A DNA stretch of 64,000 nt from Pseudoclavibacter chungangensis (GTDB lineage: Bacteria; Actinomycetota; Actinomycetes; Actinomycetales; Microbacteriaceae): contig NZ_JACCFV010000001.1 in NCBI RefSeq assembly GCF_013410545.1, positions 1,426,001 through 1,490,000 of the forward strand, written 5' to 3'. Under the pieces are notes generated by a model, which searched no databases, was not told where the DNA came from, and worked only from the letters and a program-made list of their open reading frames with translations. This document shows positions 8,675 to 17,206 of the stretch, piece by piece. Each line of letters begins with the position of its first letter. Within the stretch, counting starts at the first letter, position 1. The position numbers and the translations under genes were made by a program.

Positions 8675-10672
8675 TTGGCGAAGTCCTCCTCGACCGGGTC
8701 GAGCCGTCGTTACGGCACGAGCCCGGTCACGCTCGCGTGGCGCACGCTCACCTGGCTGCTCCTGCTCATCCTCGTCCTCGCCGGTCTCAACTGGTTCTCC
8801 GTCTCCTTCCAGGGTGGGCAGTGGACGCCGCGTCTCGCCCTCGACCTCGAGGGCGGCACGCAGGTCGTGCTCGAAGCACAGCTCCCCGAGGGGGCGAGCC
8901 CGTCCGGCGAGCAGATGCAGCAGGCCGTGTCCATCATCCGTCAGCGCATCGACGCCACGGGCGTCGCCGAGGCCGAGATCACGACGCAGGGCGGTCGCAA
9001 CATCGTCGTCTCCGTCCCCGGCGAGATGTCGGATGCACAGCGTGAGAGCGTCGAGGCGTCCGCCAAGCTCGAGTTCCGTCCCGTCCTCGTCACCGACCAG
9101 GCGGCGAACTCGCAGATCATCCCGCCGGAGATGCTGCCGGAGGACCTGTCGACCACGCCCACGGCGCCACCGACCGACCCGAGCGACATCAGCCAGGTCA
9201 CCGACTCGCTCTACGTCGACTTCCTGCAGTTCAACTGCGCCACCGACATCAAGCCCGCGAGCGAGGTCGACCCGACGCAGCCGCTCATCACGTGCGACGA
9301 CACCGGCACCGAGAAGTACATCCTCGGGCCCGTGGAGGTCGACGGCTCGTCCATCGCGAACGCGTCGAGCGGCCTCGTGACGACGTCGACGGGTGCGACG
9401 ACGAACCAGTGGGCCGTCAACATCCAGTTCGACGCGCAGGGCACCGAGACGTTCGCGGCCGTCACGCAGCGACTGTACGGCCTCCAGGACCCGCAGAACC
9501 GCTTCGCCGTCACGATGGACAACAAGGTCATCGTCGCCCCGTCGACGAACGCGATCATCACGGACGGTAAGCCACAGATCACGGGCAACTTCGACGAGGC
9601 GTCCGCGAAGGTCCTCGCCGATCAGCTGAAGTTCGGCGCGCTGCCGTTCAGCTTCACGACGAAGACCTCGACGACGATCTCGGCGACGCTCGGAACCGCG
9701 CAGTTGACGAGCGGCCTCATCGCGGGCCTCATCGGCCTCATCCTCGTCGTCCTCTACTCGATCATCCAGTACCGCGTGCTCGGTCTCGTCACGATCGCCT
9801 CGCTCGTGTTCTCGGCCGGCATCACCTACCTCTTCGTGACGTATCTGTCCGATCAGCAGGGATATCGATTGTCGCTGGCCGGCGTGGCCGGCCTCATCGT
9901 GGCGATCGGTATCACCGCCGACTCGTTCATCGTCTACTTCGAACGAATAAAGGACGAGCTGCGTGACGGGAAGTCGCTCCCGGCCGCCGTCGAGGCGGGC
10001 TGGGGACGCGCGATCCGGACGATCCTCGCGTCCGACGCGGTCAACTTCCTCGTGGCAGTCGTGCTGTTCTTCATCGCCGTCGGCAACGTCCGCGGGTTCG
10101 CGCTGACACTCGGCATCACGACCGTCATCGACCTCGTCGTCGTGTGCCTGTTCACCCATCCGCTCATGCGTCTGCTCGCACGGACGAGATTCTTCGGTGG
10201 CGGTCACCCCGCCTCCGGCCTCGACCCGAAGGCACTCGGCGCCGTCTACCGCGGTCGCGGGACGTTCCGGACCTCGGAGGAGCGCCGAACGGGTGCGAAG
10301 CGCGAAGCGGAGCGCCGCAAGACGCTCGCCGAACGCAAGGCGGCCGCGGCAGCGGGCGAACCCCTCGACGAGGAGCCGGACGAGCGGGAGGAGCCCGAGA
10401 CGACGAAGCGTGGCGGAGCGAAGCGCCGTCGACGCGCAGGCTCCGTCGCGACGCTCGAGAAGCGCGACACCGAGACGAGTGTCGACGAGGACGAGGACGA
10501 TCGCGACCCCGACGACACCACGGAGGCGAGCGGGACCGACGAGTCCGACACCTCGGACGACAACGATTCCGGCGACACCGCTCCGGACGACATCGAACCG
10601 GTCGATGAGGACGCCACACCGCGTCGGACCCGCCGTTCACGGCGGCGCGCGAGCGCGGAGGAGGAGAACTGA
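8675..10672 (+). CDS. secD: Protein translocase subunit SecD
   Basis: 665 residues. SecD with SecF uses the proton gradient to pull exported proteins off the Sec channel. It has a first membrane helix at about 23-43, the D1 motif LDLEGGTQVVLE, a large extracytoplasmic P1 domain, and five further helices from about 345 to 510 that include VAIGITADSFIVYFERIKDE. A charged tail of about 130 residues (from about 532) is first Arg/Lys/Glu-rich and then strongly acidic. The start is TTG at 8675 after CGAAAGG. Its stop overlaps the secF ATG. Confidence 0.96.
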   Translation: MAKSSSTGSSRRYGTSPVTLAWRTLTWLLLLILVLAGLNWFSVSFQGGQWTPRLALDLEGGTQVVLEAQLPEGASPSGEQMQQAVSIIRQRIDATGVAEAEITTQGGRNIVVSVPGEMSDAQRESVEASAKLEFRPVLVTDQAANSQIIPPEMLPEDLSTTPTAPPTDPSDISQVTDSLYVDFLQFNCATDIKPASEVDPTQPLITCDDTGTEKYILGPVEVDGSSIANASSGLVTTSTGATTNQWAVNIQFDAQGTETFAAVTQRLYGLQDPQNRFAVTMDNKVIVAPSTNAIITDGKPQITGNFDEASAKVLADQLKFGALPFSFTTKTSTTISATLGTAQLTSGLIAGLIGLILVVLYSIIQYRVLGLVTIASLVFSAGITYLFVTYLSDQQGYRLSLAGVAGLIVAIGITADSFIVYFERIKDELRDGKSLPAAVEAGWGRAIRTILASDAVNFLVAVVLFFIAVGNVRGFALTLGITTVIDLVVVCLFTHPLMRLLARTRFFGGGHPASGLDPKALGAVYRGRGTFRTSEERRTGAKREAERRKTLAERKAAAAAGEPLDEEPDEREEPETTKRGGAKRRRRAGSVATLEKRDTETSVDEDEDDRDPDDTTEASGTDESDTSDDNDSGDTAPDDIEPVDEDATPRRTRRSRRRASAEEEN

Positions 10673-11946
10673 TGGCCGGCTTCCTGAGCTTCGGTAACGA
10701 CCTCTACACGGGCGAACGCTCGGTCAACTTCGTCGGACTCCGACGCATCTGGTTCACGGTGGCCGCGCTCGCCGTGCTCCTCTCGATCGCCGCTCCCTTC
10801 ATCCGTGGCGGCCTCGAACTCGGTATCGAGTTCACCGGTGGGTCCGAGTTCACGGTCTCCGGCGCACAGAACACGGACCAGGCGATCGCGACGGACATCG
10901 TCGCCCGGTACACCTCGACGCCCGCCCGCGTCTCGACGCTCGGTGACGGTGCGGTGCGCGTGCAGACCGAGCCGCTGAGCGAGGAGGCGACCTCGGCGGT
11001 GCGACAGGAGCTCGCGACCGCCTACGGCATCACCGACATCGACAATGTCGCCGTCTCCACGATCGGCCCCGCATGGGGTCAGGACATCACGAGGCAGATG
11101 TCGATCGGGCTCGTCGTGTTCATCGCCATCGCGGCCATCCTCATGGCGCTCTACTTCCGGACGTGGAAGATGTCGCTCGCCGCCCTCGTCGGGCTCGCGC
11201 ACGACCTCGTCGTCACGGCCGGCATCTACGCGCTGACGGGCGTGGAGGTGACACCGGCGGCCGTCATCGGCTTCCTCACGATCCTCGGGTACTCCCTGTA
11301 CGACACCGTCGTGGTGTTCGACAAGATCCGCGAGAACACCGAGAACTACACGCCCGACGGCACACGGACGTTCGGAGAGCTCGTCAACCTCGCGATCAAC
11401 CAGACGCTCGTGCGATCGATCAACACCTCGGTCGTCGCGCTCCTGCCGGTCGCCGCGATCCTCTTCATCGGGGCGTTCATCATGGGCGCCGGGACGCTGC
11501 GCGACATCTCGCTCGCGCTGTTCATCGGCATCTTCGTCGGCGCGCTCTCGACGATCTTCCTCGCGGGTCCGATGTACGCGATGCTCCGGTCCTCGGAGCC
11601 GAACATCAAGCGGATCGACGGTCGCATCCTGGCCCGGCGCCGGGGCGAGAAGCCCGCCGACGACGGCCCGATCGAGCCGCTCCGGAAGAAGAAGCGCTCG
11701 GACGACGACGACATCGACACCAAGCGCGCGGCACGCGCGAGCGGGAGCGAGACCGAGAAGCCGTGGGAACTCGACGTCGACGACGAGGAGCTCATCGACG
11801 ACCCGGACCTGGACGAGTACGACGACGACGAGGACGACGAGGAGCCGGTCACGACCGCGTCGAAGTCGTCGGGCAAGCGGTCCTCGTCGGGCACGAAGGC
11901 CGCGACGCGCGGACAACGCGCGCAGCCGAAGCGGCGTCGCCGCTGA
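10672..11946 (+). CDS. secF: Protein translocase subunit SecF
   Basis: 424 residues, partner of SecD in the Sec motor complex. It has membrane helix 1 at about 26-45, the extracytoplasmic P4 region with GIEFTGGSEF, and five helices between about 140 and 310 including GYSLYDTVVVFDKIREN. From about residue 320 there is a cytoplasmic tail of about 100 residues, with a mixed charged start, an Asp/Glu block and a Lys/Arg-rich end. Translationally coupled to secD (ATGA). Confidence 0.96.
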   Translation: MAGFLSFGNDLYTGERSVNFVGLRRIWFTVAALAVLLSIAAPFIRGGLELGIEFTGGSEFTVSGAQNTDQAIATDIVARYTSTPARVSTLGDGAVRVQTEPLSEEATSAVRQELATAYGITDIDNVAVSTIGPAWGQDITRQMSIGLVVFIAIAAILMALYFRTWKMSLAALVGLAHDLVVTAGIYALTGVEVTPAAVIGFLTILGYSLYDTVVVFDKIRENTENYTPDGTRTFGELVNLAINQTLVRSINTSVVALLPVAAILFIGAFIMGAGTLRDISLALFIGIFVGALSTIFLAGPMYAMLRSSEPNIKRIDGRILARRRGEKPADDGPIEPLRKKKRSDDDDIDTKRAARASGSETEKPWELDVDDEELIDDPDLDEYDDDEDDEEPVTTASKSSGKRSSSGTKAATRGQRAQPKRRRR

Positions 11947-11981
11947 GGGCGAACCGGGGCGTCCGGTCGGCCGTGCTGGTG

Positions 11982-11987
11982 TAACGT
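11982..11987 (+). promoter_or_regulatory. Candidate -10 element (TAACGT) for the rel gene
   Basis: TAACGT lies 58 nt before the GTG start of the (p)ppGpp synthetase gene, in the 99-bp gap after secF. The predicted leader is about 50 nt and contains GGGAAGGA before the start codon. Confidence 0.4.
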
Positions 11988-12045
11988 GACAGCACCCTGA
12001 CCGGCGCCCCGCTCGGTCGGTGCCCGTCGCCGGGAAGGACGTCAC

Positions 12046-14280
12046 GTGAGCGATTCGTCGACCTCGTCGCTGAGGCGTCTCGTGCCGCGCATCTTCGCGA
12101 GGTCACCCGAGGCACAGGAGATCGAGACCCTGCTGCGCACGCTGCGTCGGCACGACCCGCGCGCCGACACGGCGCTCGTGCAGCGCGCGTTCGACGTCGC
12201 GAAGCGCGCGCACGAGGGGCAGTTCCGTCGGAGCGGCGAACCGTACATCACACATCCCGTGGCGGTCGCGCAGATCCTCGCCGACCTCGGGATCGGCGCC
12301 ATCACGGTCGCCGCCGCCCTCCTGCACGACACGGTCGAGGACACGGACTACGGACTCGACCAGCTCCGCAGCGAGTTCGGTGACGAGATCGCGATGCTCG
12401 TCGACGGCGTCACGAAGCTCGACAAGGTCAAGTACGGCGACAACGCGCAGGCGGAGACCGTCCGCAAGATGGTCGTCGCGATGTCGCGTGACATCCGTGT
12501 GCTCGTCATCAAGCTGTCGGACCGCCTGCACAATGCGCGCACGTGGGGCTTCATGAAGCCGGAGTCAGCGAAGCGCAAGGCGAAGGAGACGCTCGAGATC
12601 TACGCGCCGCTCGCGCACCGCATGGGGATCCAGGCCATCAAGAACGAGCTCGAGGACCTCTCGTTCGCGGTGCTGCACCCGAAGATCTATTCCGAGATCT
12701 CGAATCTCATCGCGCACCGTCAGCCGCAGCGCGAGAAGTACGTGCAGCGGGTGATCGCCGACGTCCGCACCGACCTCACGGCCATGCGCATCAAGGCCGA
12801 GGTGTTCGGGCGACCGAAGGAGCTCTATTCGATCTACCAGAAGATGGTGCTGCGGGGACGCGACTTCGACGAGATCTACGACCTCACCGCGATCCGCGTC
12901 ATCGTCGATTCCGTCCGCGACTGCTATGCCGTGCTCGGCGCGATCCATGCGCGCTGGAACCCCATGCACGGCCGCTTCAAGGACTACATCGCGACCCCGA
13001 AGTTCAATCTCTACCAGTCGCTCCACACCACGGTGATCGGACCGGACGGCAAGCCCGTCGAGATCCAGATCCGCACGCACGAGATGCATCAGCGCGCAGA
13101 GTACGGTGTCGCTGCGCACTGGATGTACAAGCAGTCCGCCGGCTCTGCCAGGGCGAGCGGCTCGGGGACCGAGATGGCCTGGCTCAAACACCTCAACGAC
13201 TGGCAGGCCGAGACGACCGATCCGGGGGAGTTCCTGGATTCGCTGCGATTCGAGATCGGCGCGAAGGAGGTCTACGTCTTCACGCCGCAGGGCAAGGTCA
13301 TCGGCCTGCCCACCGGGGCGACCCCGGTCGACTTCGCCTATGTGATCCACACCGACGTCGGCCACCGGACGATGGGTGCACGCGTCAACGGGCGACTCGT
13401 CCCGCTCGATTCGACGCTCGAGAACGGCGACGTGGTCGAGGTCTTCACGTCGAAGAATCCCGACGCGGGACCGAAGCAGGACTGGCTGACGTTCGTGTCG
13501 AGCGCGCGGGCGCGCAACAAGATCCGGCAGTGGTTCTCCAAGGAACGTCGTGACGAGGCGATCGAGCAGGGGAAGGACGCCGTCGCGAAGGCGCTCCGGA
13601 AGCAGAACCTGCCGCTCAACAAGGACGTCGTCCAGGAGGCATTCTCGACCGTCGCCTCCAACCTCCGCTACACCGATGTGACCGCCCTCTACGCCGCGGT
13701 CGGCGACGGACACGTCTCGACCCAGTCGGTCATCGAGAAGCTCCAGCAGGAGCTCCGGGCCGACACGGACGGTCAGGACGACATCTCGGTCGGTGAGTTC
13801 ACGATGGCCCCGCGCGAGCCACGCGTGAGCGATTCGGGCATCCTCGTGCGCGGTGCACCCGACATCCTCGTCAAGGTCGCGAAGTGCTGCACGCCCGTGC
13901 CCGGCGACGAGATCCTCGGATTCGTGACGCGCGGCCAGGGCGTCAGCGTGCACCGTGTCGACTGCTCGAACGTGGCGCACCTCCGCGAGGAGTCGGAGCG
14001 ACTCATCGAGGTGGAGTGGGCACCCACCTCGTCGAGCGTGTTCCTCGTGAACATCCAGGTCGAGGCGCTCGACCGCTCGGGGCTCCTCATGGACGTGACG
14101 CGGATCCTCAGCGAGCATCACGTCAACATCCTCTCCGCGACCGTGCACACATCGAAGGACCGCCTCGCGATCAGCAAGTTCTCGTTCCAGATGGGCGACA
14201 CGACACACCTCGACCGTGTCCTCAACGCCGTCCGGCGCATCGAGGGCGTCTACGACGTGTACCGCGTGAACGGCGCCTGA
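12046..14280 (+). CDS. rel: Bifunctional (p)ppGpp synthetase/hydrolase (Rel/SpoT homologue)
   Basis: 744 residues, full RSH length. The stringent-response enzyme transfers pyrophosphate from ATP to GDP/GTP and also hydrolyses (p)ppGpp. An N-terminal HD hydrolase domain (about 45-200) has HDTVEDT with His94-Asp95. The synthetase domain (about 240-350) includes GRFKDYIATPK and EIQIRTHEMH. Then come TGS (about 400-465), a Cys-containing helical/zinc-finger region with VAKCCTPVPGDEI, and a C-terminal ACT domain (about 670-740). Both catalytic halves look intact, so it should be bifunctional. The adenine phosphoribosyltransferase gene (apt) that often sits between secF and rel is absent. Confidence 0.97.
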   Translation: MSDSSTSSLRRLVPRIFARSPEAQEIETLLRTLRRHDPRADTALVQRAFDVAKRAHEGQFRRSGEPYITHPVAVAQILADLGIGAITVAAALLHDTVEDTDYGLDQLRSEFGDEIAMLVDGVTKLDKVKYGDNAQAETVRKMVVAMSRDIRVLVIKLSDRLHNARTWGFMKPESAKRKAKETLEIYAPLAHRMGIQAIKNELEDLSFAVLHPKIYSEISNLIAHRQPQREKYVQRVIADVRTDLTAMRIKAEVFGRPKELYSIYQKMVLRGRDFDEIYDLTAIRVIVDSVRDCYAVLGAIHARWNPMHGRFKDYIATPKFNLYQSLHTTVIGPDGKPVEIQIRTHEMHQRAEYGVAAHWMYKQSAGSARASGSGTEMAWLKHLNDWQAETTDPGEFLDSLRFEIGAKEVYVFTPQGKVIGLPTGATPVDFAYVIHTDVGHRTMGARVNGRLVPLDSTLENGDVVEVFTSKNPDAGPKQDWLTFVSSARARNKIRQWFSKERRDEAIEQGKDAVAKALRKQNLPLNKDVVQEAFSTVASNLRYTDVTALYAAVGDGHVSTQSVIEKLQQELRADTDGQDDISVGEFTMAPREPRVSDSGILVRGAPDILVKVAKCCTPVPGDEILGFVTRGQGVSVHRVDCSNVAHLREESERLIEVEWAPTSSSVFLVNIQVEALDRSGLLMDVTRILSEHHVNILSATVHTSKDRLAISKFSFQMGDTTHLDRVLNAVRRIEGVYDVYRVNGA

Positions 14281-14356
14281 CCGGTCGCCGGGGAGCGACG
14301 CCGGTTCCGGATCACGTCCTGCGTCGTGCGTGCGCTCGGGGACCGCGGTGGCACGG

Positions 14357-14899
14357 TCAGCGGCATGTTCCCGCGAGTCGTGTCAGCCGCGCCCGCCCGG
14401 ATCGACTGCCGTGGCGACCGGTGAGGATCGCCACCGCCTCGTCGAGGAGTTCGGGACGGCTGCCCGACATGCGATAGAGCGCCCGCACCCGTGCGAGCGG
14501 TGTCTCGCCGCGGGCGAGATCGGCGAGTGTGCGCGCGAGCGTCGTGACGTGCACGGTGCCGAGGAGGACGCGGTGCTCGTGCGGCACGGCGACCTCGCGA
14601 TACCGCCTGCCGGGCTCGACGGTGTGTCGCCGGTGGCCGCGGGGGACCGCGATCTCGATGCACGGCGGTGGCGCGAGGCCGTCGTGGACCCACGCTGCCG
14701 TCTCACGCTCGAGCACCCCCGTCACGGGCACACCCGTGCCGATCGACATGGCACGGATCGTGCCCGTGAAGGGTTCGTCGACGGGAACGTAGCCGACGTC
14801 GTTCGCCGTGTGCAGTGGGGTGAGCTCGCCGTCGAGCCGCATGGACTGCAGTTCCTCCGGCGCCAGTGCGGCGAGGCCTCTCGCTTCCATGTGCGGCAT
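14357..14899 (-). CDS. AbiEi-like orphan protein, apparently lacking a nuclease domain
   Basis: 180 residues on the minus strand, start CAT at 14897-14899 (an alternative Met lies 9 nt downstream). The layout resembles the N-terminal part of actinobacterial AbiEi/DUF559 proteins: a region near 60-90 (ERETAAWVHDGLAPPPC, then IEIAVPRGHRR) followed by VLLGTVHVTTLARTLADLAR and a helical segment ending at GRARLTRLAGTCR. Longer relatives, such as the one at 49671-50597, continue into a restriction-endonuclease-like domain, while this one stops where that domain would begin. No partner toxin gene is next to it. Function is unknown. Confidence 0.5.
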   Translation of the reverse strand: MPHMEARGLAALAPEELQSMRLDGELTPLHTANDVGYVPVDEPFTGTIRAMSIGTGVPVTGVLERETAAWVHDGLAPPPCIEIAVPRGHRRHTVEPGRRYREVAVPHEHRVLLGTVHVTTLARTLADLARGETPLARVRALYRMSGSRPELLDEAVAILTGRHGSRSGRARLTRLAGTCR

Positions 14900-14967
14900 T
14901 GTGGACCGCGGGTCCGTGTCGGTTCCGCGACCGGGCGCGGTCCTGTGGACAAGCCCGGGCCCACAGA

Positions 14968-15005
14968 CGACGACGGCGCGGCGAGTGATCGCCGCGCCGT
15001 CGTCG
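14968..15005 (-). terminator. 17-bp-stem hairpin downstream of the DUF349 gene
   Basis: A perfect inverted repeat with arms 14968-14984 and 14989-15005 and a GTGA loop lies 12 nt beyond the stop of the minus-strand DUF349 gene. No T-tract follows. It most likely ends that transcript. Confidence 0.6.
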
Positions 15006-15017
15006 GGGACGTGTCGC

Positions 15018-16250
15018 TCAGCCGCCCAGGGCCGCGAGCCAGGATCGCCGCGCCGCGAGCGCGTCCTCGGCCTCGCGCTCGGCCGCCGCGTCGCCGCGAG
15101 CCGCGGCCGCGTCACGCTCGGCCTCGAGCTTCGCGATGGCCTCGTGCAGCTGCGCGTGCATCCCCTCGGAGCGCGCCTTCTTCTCGGGGTCGGAGCTGCT
15201 CCAGTGGTCGTCGTCGAGCTTGCGCACGTGCTGCTCGACCTGTCGCAGTCGATCCTCGACGGCCTTGAAGCGATCGCGCGGAACGCGCCCGATCTCGTCC
15301 CAGCGCCGCTGGATGTCACCAAGCTTCTCGCGCGCCGTCCGGCGGTCCGTGATCTTGAGGATCGGCTGCGCCTCCTCGAGCAGGGCCTCCTTGGCCTCGA
15401 GGTTGCCCGACAGCTCCTCGCTCTCGCGCAGGTCGATCTCGCCCTTCGCCTGGAAGAGGACGTCGCCCGCCGCCTTGAACCGGGCCCACAGCGCATCGTC
15501 GTACTTGCGGCCGGCCCGGCCGGCGGCCTTCCACTCGTCGAGCAGTCGCCGGTACTCGGCCACCCCGTCGGCTCCGCGCGGTGCGAGCTCCTCGGCGCGC
15601 TCGATGATGCGGTTCTTCGCGTCCCGTGCCTGCTTGTGCGTCGCGTCGAGCTCGGCGAAGAAGGCCCGTCGCTCGCTGTCGATCGTGTTGCGGGCCTGTC
15701 GGAACCGCTTCCAGAGGGCATTGGCATCCGACTTCGGCAGGCGTGGGCCGGTCTGCTGGTGCGACTGCCACTGTGCGAAGAGATCGTCCATCGCGGCGGA
15801 CGTCTGCTTCCACTGCACGGAGGCGGGATCCTGTGCGGCGAGGCGCTCCGCCTCGACGACGATCGCCTCGCGCGTGGCGATCGCCTCGGCGAGCTGCGCG
15901 CGCGACTCCTGCTGCTGCTGCTCGGTGAGCTCGCTCACGGAGCCACCCAGCGCGCCGAGCCGCGTGCGCAGCGATGCGAGGTCGCCGACGACGTTCGCGC
16001 CCTGGAGCTGTTGCTCGAGGTGCGCGACCGAGCGGGCGACGTCGCTCGCGGGCGCGCCGTTGCGGACGCGCTGTTCGAGCACCGAGACCTGACCCTCGAG
16101 GTCGGAGAACTTCCGCACGAAGTAGGCGAGAGCCTCCTCCGGCGTACCGTCCGGGTACTGGCCCACCTGGCGCTCGACGCCGTCTTCGACGACATAGACG
16201 GTGCCGTCTTCTTCGACGCGGCCCCAGGGGTGTTCAGGGAGTGCAGACAT
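15018..16250 (-). CDS. DUF349 domain protein
   Basis: 410 residues, cytoplasmic, almost wholly helical with several DUF349 repeats (about 130-390; repeated patterns such as ALWKRFRQARN and ALWARFKAAGD). The N-terminal part (1-90) has a Trp-containing segment (HPWGRVEEDGTVYVVEDG) and a coiled coil. The family is conserved in actinobacteria but its biochemical role is unclear. The ATG at 16250 follows GAGGGAA. It is transcribed away from the cyclophilin gene in the same direction and ends at a strong hairpin. Confidence 0.88.
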   Translation of the reverse strand: MSALPEHPWGRVEEDGTVYVVEDGVERQVGQYPDGTPEEALAYFVRKFSDLEGQVSVLEQRVRNGAPASDVARSVAHLEQQLQGANVVGDLASLRTRLGALGGSVSELTEQQQQESRAQLAEAIATREAIVVEAERLAAQDPASVQWKQTSAAMDDLFAQWQSHQQTGPRLPKSDANALWKRFRQARNTIDSERRAFFAELDATHKQARDAKNRIIERAEELAPRGADGVAEYRRLLDEWKAAGRAGRKYDDALWARFKAAGDVLFQAKGEIDLRESEELSGNLEAKEALLEEAQPILKITDRRTAREKLGDIQRRWDEIGRVPRDRFKAVEDRLRQVEQHVRKLDDDHWSSSDPEKKARSEGMHAQLHEAIAKLEAERDAAAARGDAAAEREAEDALAARRSWLAALGG

Positions 16251-16301
16251 GATCGGGTGTTCCCTCGACGTTAGGCGTGTGCGCTGAGCGCGGTGCAACC
16301 A

Positions 16302-16307
16302 GACTAG
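16302..16307 (-). promoter_or_regulatory. Candidate -10 element (TAGTCT, minus strand) for the DUF349 gene
   Basis: On the minus strand TAGTCT lies 52-57 nt before the DUF349 start codon. A second match (TAACGT, plus-strand 16269-16274) lies nearer but would overlap the ribosome binding site. Confidence 0.3.
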
Positions 16308-16368
16308 GACATCGGCCGGGCCCCGCGATGCAGTTCGCGGCTGAGGTCGGGGCGAGTCACGGACGAGC

Positions 16369-17136
16369 TCAGGACAGGGAGATCCCCGTGATGACCGCCG
16401 GAGCGACAGGAGCACCGTCCGAGGCACCGCCCTGCACGCCCTGGGCCACGATCTGCGACCGCAGTTCGTCGAGTCCGCTCGTGACCGTGCCGAAGATCGT
16501 GTAGCCGCCGCCGTCCGTCGGGAGCGTCGTGTCCTCGTAGACGATGAAGAACTGGCTCCCCATGCTGTTCGGGTCCTGCGTGCGGGCCATCGCGATCGTC
16601 CCGGCCGGATAGACGCCGTCGGCGGGAGCGTTCTCGATCGGTCCCCACGTGTAGCCGGGGCCGCCCTGGCCCGTGCCCTCCGGATCACCGCACTGGAGGA
16701 CGTAGAGCCCTTCCGTCGTGAGTCGGTGGCACGCCGTGTCGTCGTAGTAGCCCGACTGGCTGAGCGAGATCATGTTGGCGACCGCCTGCGGCGCCGCGGC
16801 GCCGTTCAGGTCGATGCCGAGCTCGAGGGAGCCGTTGAACGTCATCGTCCCGGTCCACGTGCGTCCCTCGGCGAGCGCCGGATCCGGGGCGGTGGCGGCC
16901 GGCGTCTCCGCCGACGTGGTCTCCGTGGCCACCGGCTCCGTCACGGGCGCACCGGGGCCGCCGACGAAGAAGAAGACCTGCGCGGCACCCGCGAGCAGTG
17001 CGACGACGGCGAGCGTGATGCCCGCCGCGACGTTGTCACGCTTGCGGCGGCGCTGCTGCCGGTCGTTCACCGCCACGCGCGCCTCGAAGGCGCGCTGACG
17101 GCGCTTGTTCTCACGGGACTGCTTGCTGGACGCCAC
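16369..17136 (-). CDS. Membrane-anchored cyclophilin-type peptidyl-prolyl isomerase
   Basis: 255 residues. A basic cytoplasmic N-terminus (Lys/Arg/Gln-rich, 1-34) is followed by one membrane helix (about 36-58), a Thr/Ala/Pro linker (60-90) and a cyclophilin domain outside the cell (about 95-250). Family signatures include [33 protein letters not shown] and YTIFGTV. The usual QGGDP is QCGDP here, a Cys in place of Gly. Start is GTG at 17136 with GAAGAGG upstream. It is divergent from rarA. Confidence 0.92.
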   Translation of the reverse strand: MASSKQSRENKRRQRAFEARVAVNDRQQRRRKRDNVAAGITLAVVALLAGAAQVFFFVGGPGAPVTEPVATETTSAETPAATAPDPALAEGRTWTGTMTFNGSLELGIDLNGAAAPQAVANMISLSQSGYYDDTACHRLTTEGLYVLQCGDPEGTGQGGPGYTWGPIENAPADGVYPAGTIAMARTQDPNSMGSQFFIVYEDTTLPTDGGGYTIFGTVTSGLDELRSQIVAQGVQGGASDGAPVAPAVITGISLS

Positions 17137-17186
17137 GGTACCTCTTCGGGATCGCCGGATGGACGGCGACCACGGTCGCCGGGGTG

Positions 17187-17192
17187 AGTTTA
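17187..17192 (-). promoter_or_regulatory. Candidate -10 element (TAAACT, minus strand) for the cyclophilin gene
   Basis: The minus strand reads TAAACT, 51-56 nt before the GTG of the isomerase gene. It is separated by 1 bp from the plus-strand -10 of rarA, so the two promoters cannot be open at once. Confidence 0.35.
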
Positions 17193-17193
17193 C

Positions 17194-17199
17194 TAACAT
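17194..17199 (+). promoter_or_regulatory. -10 element (TAACAT) for leaderless rarA transcription
   Basis: TAACAT ends 7 nt before the ATG of rarA, and the intervening CTCGCAC has no ribosome binding site. Transcription from the A of the ATG is predicted. Confidence 0.45.
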
Positions 17200-17206
17200 C
17201 TCGCAC

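Noticed and set aside
14357..17136. Minus-strand block considered as a horizontally acquired island
   Set aside because: DUF349 and cyclophilin genes are common core genes of actinobacteria and base composition matches the surroundings; only the AbiEi-like gene looks accessory.
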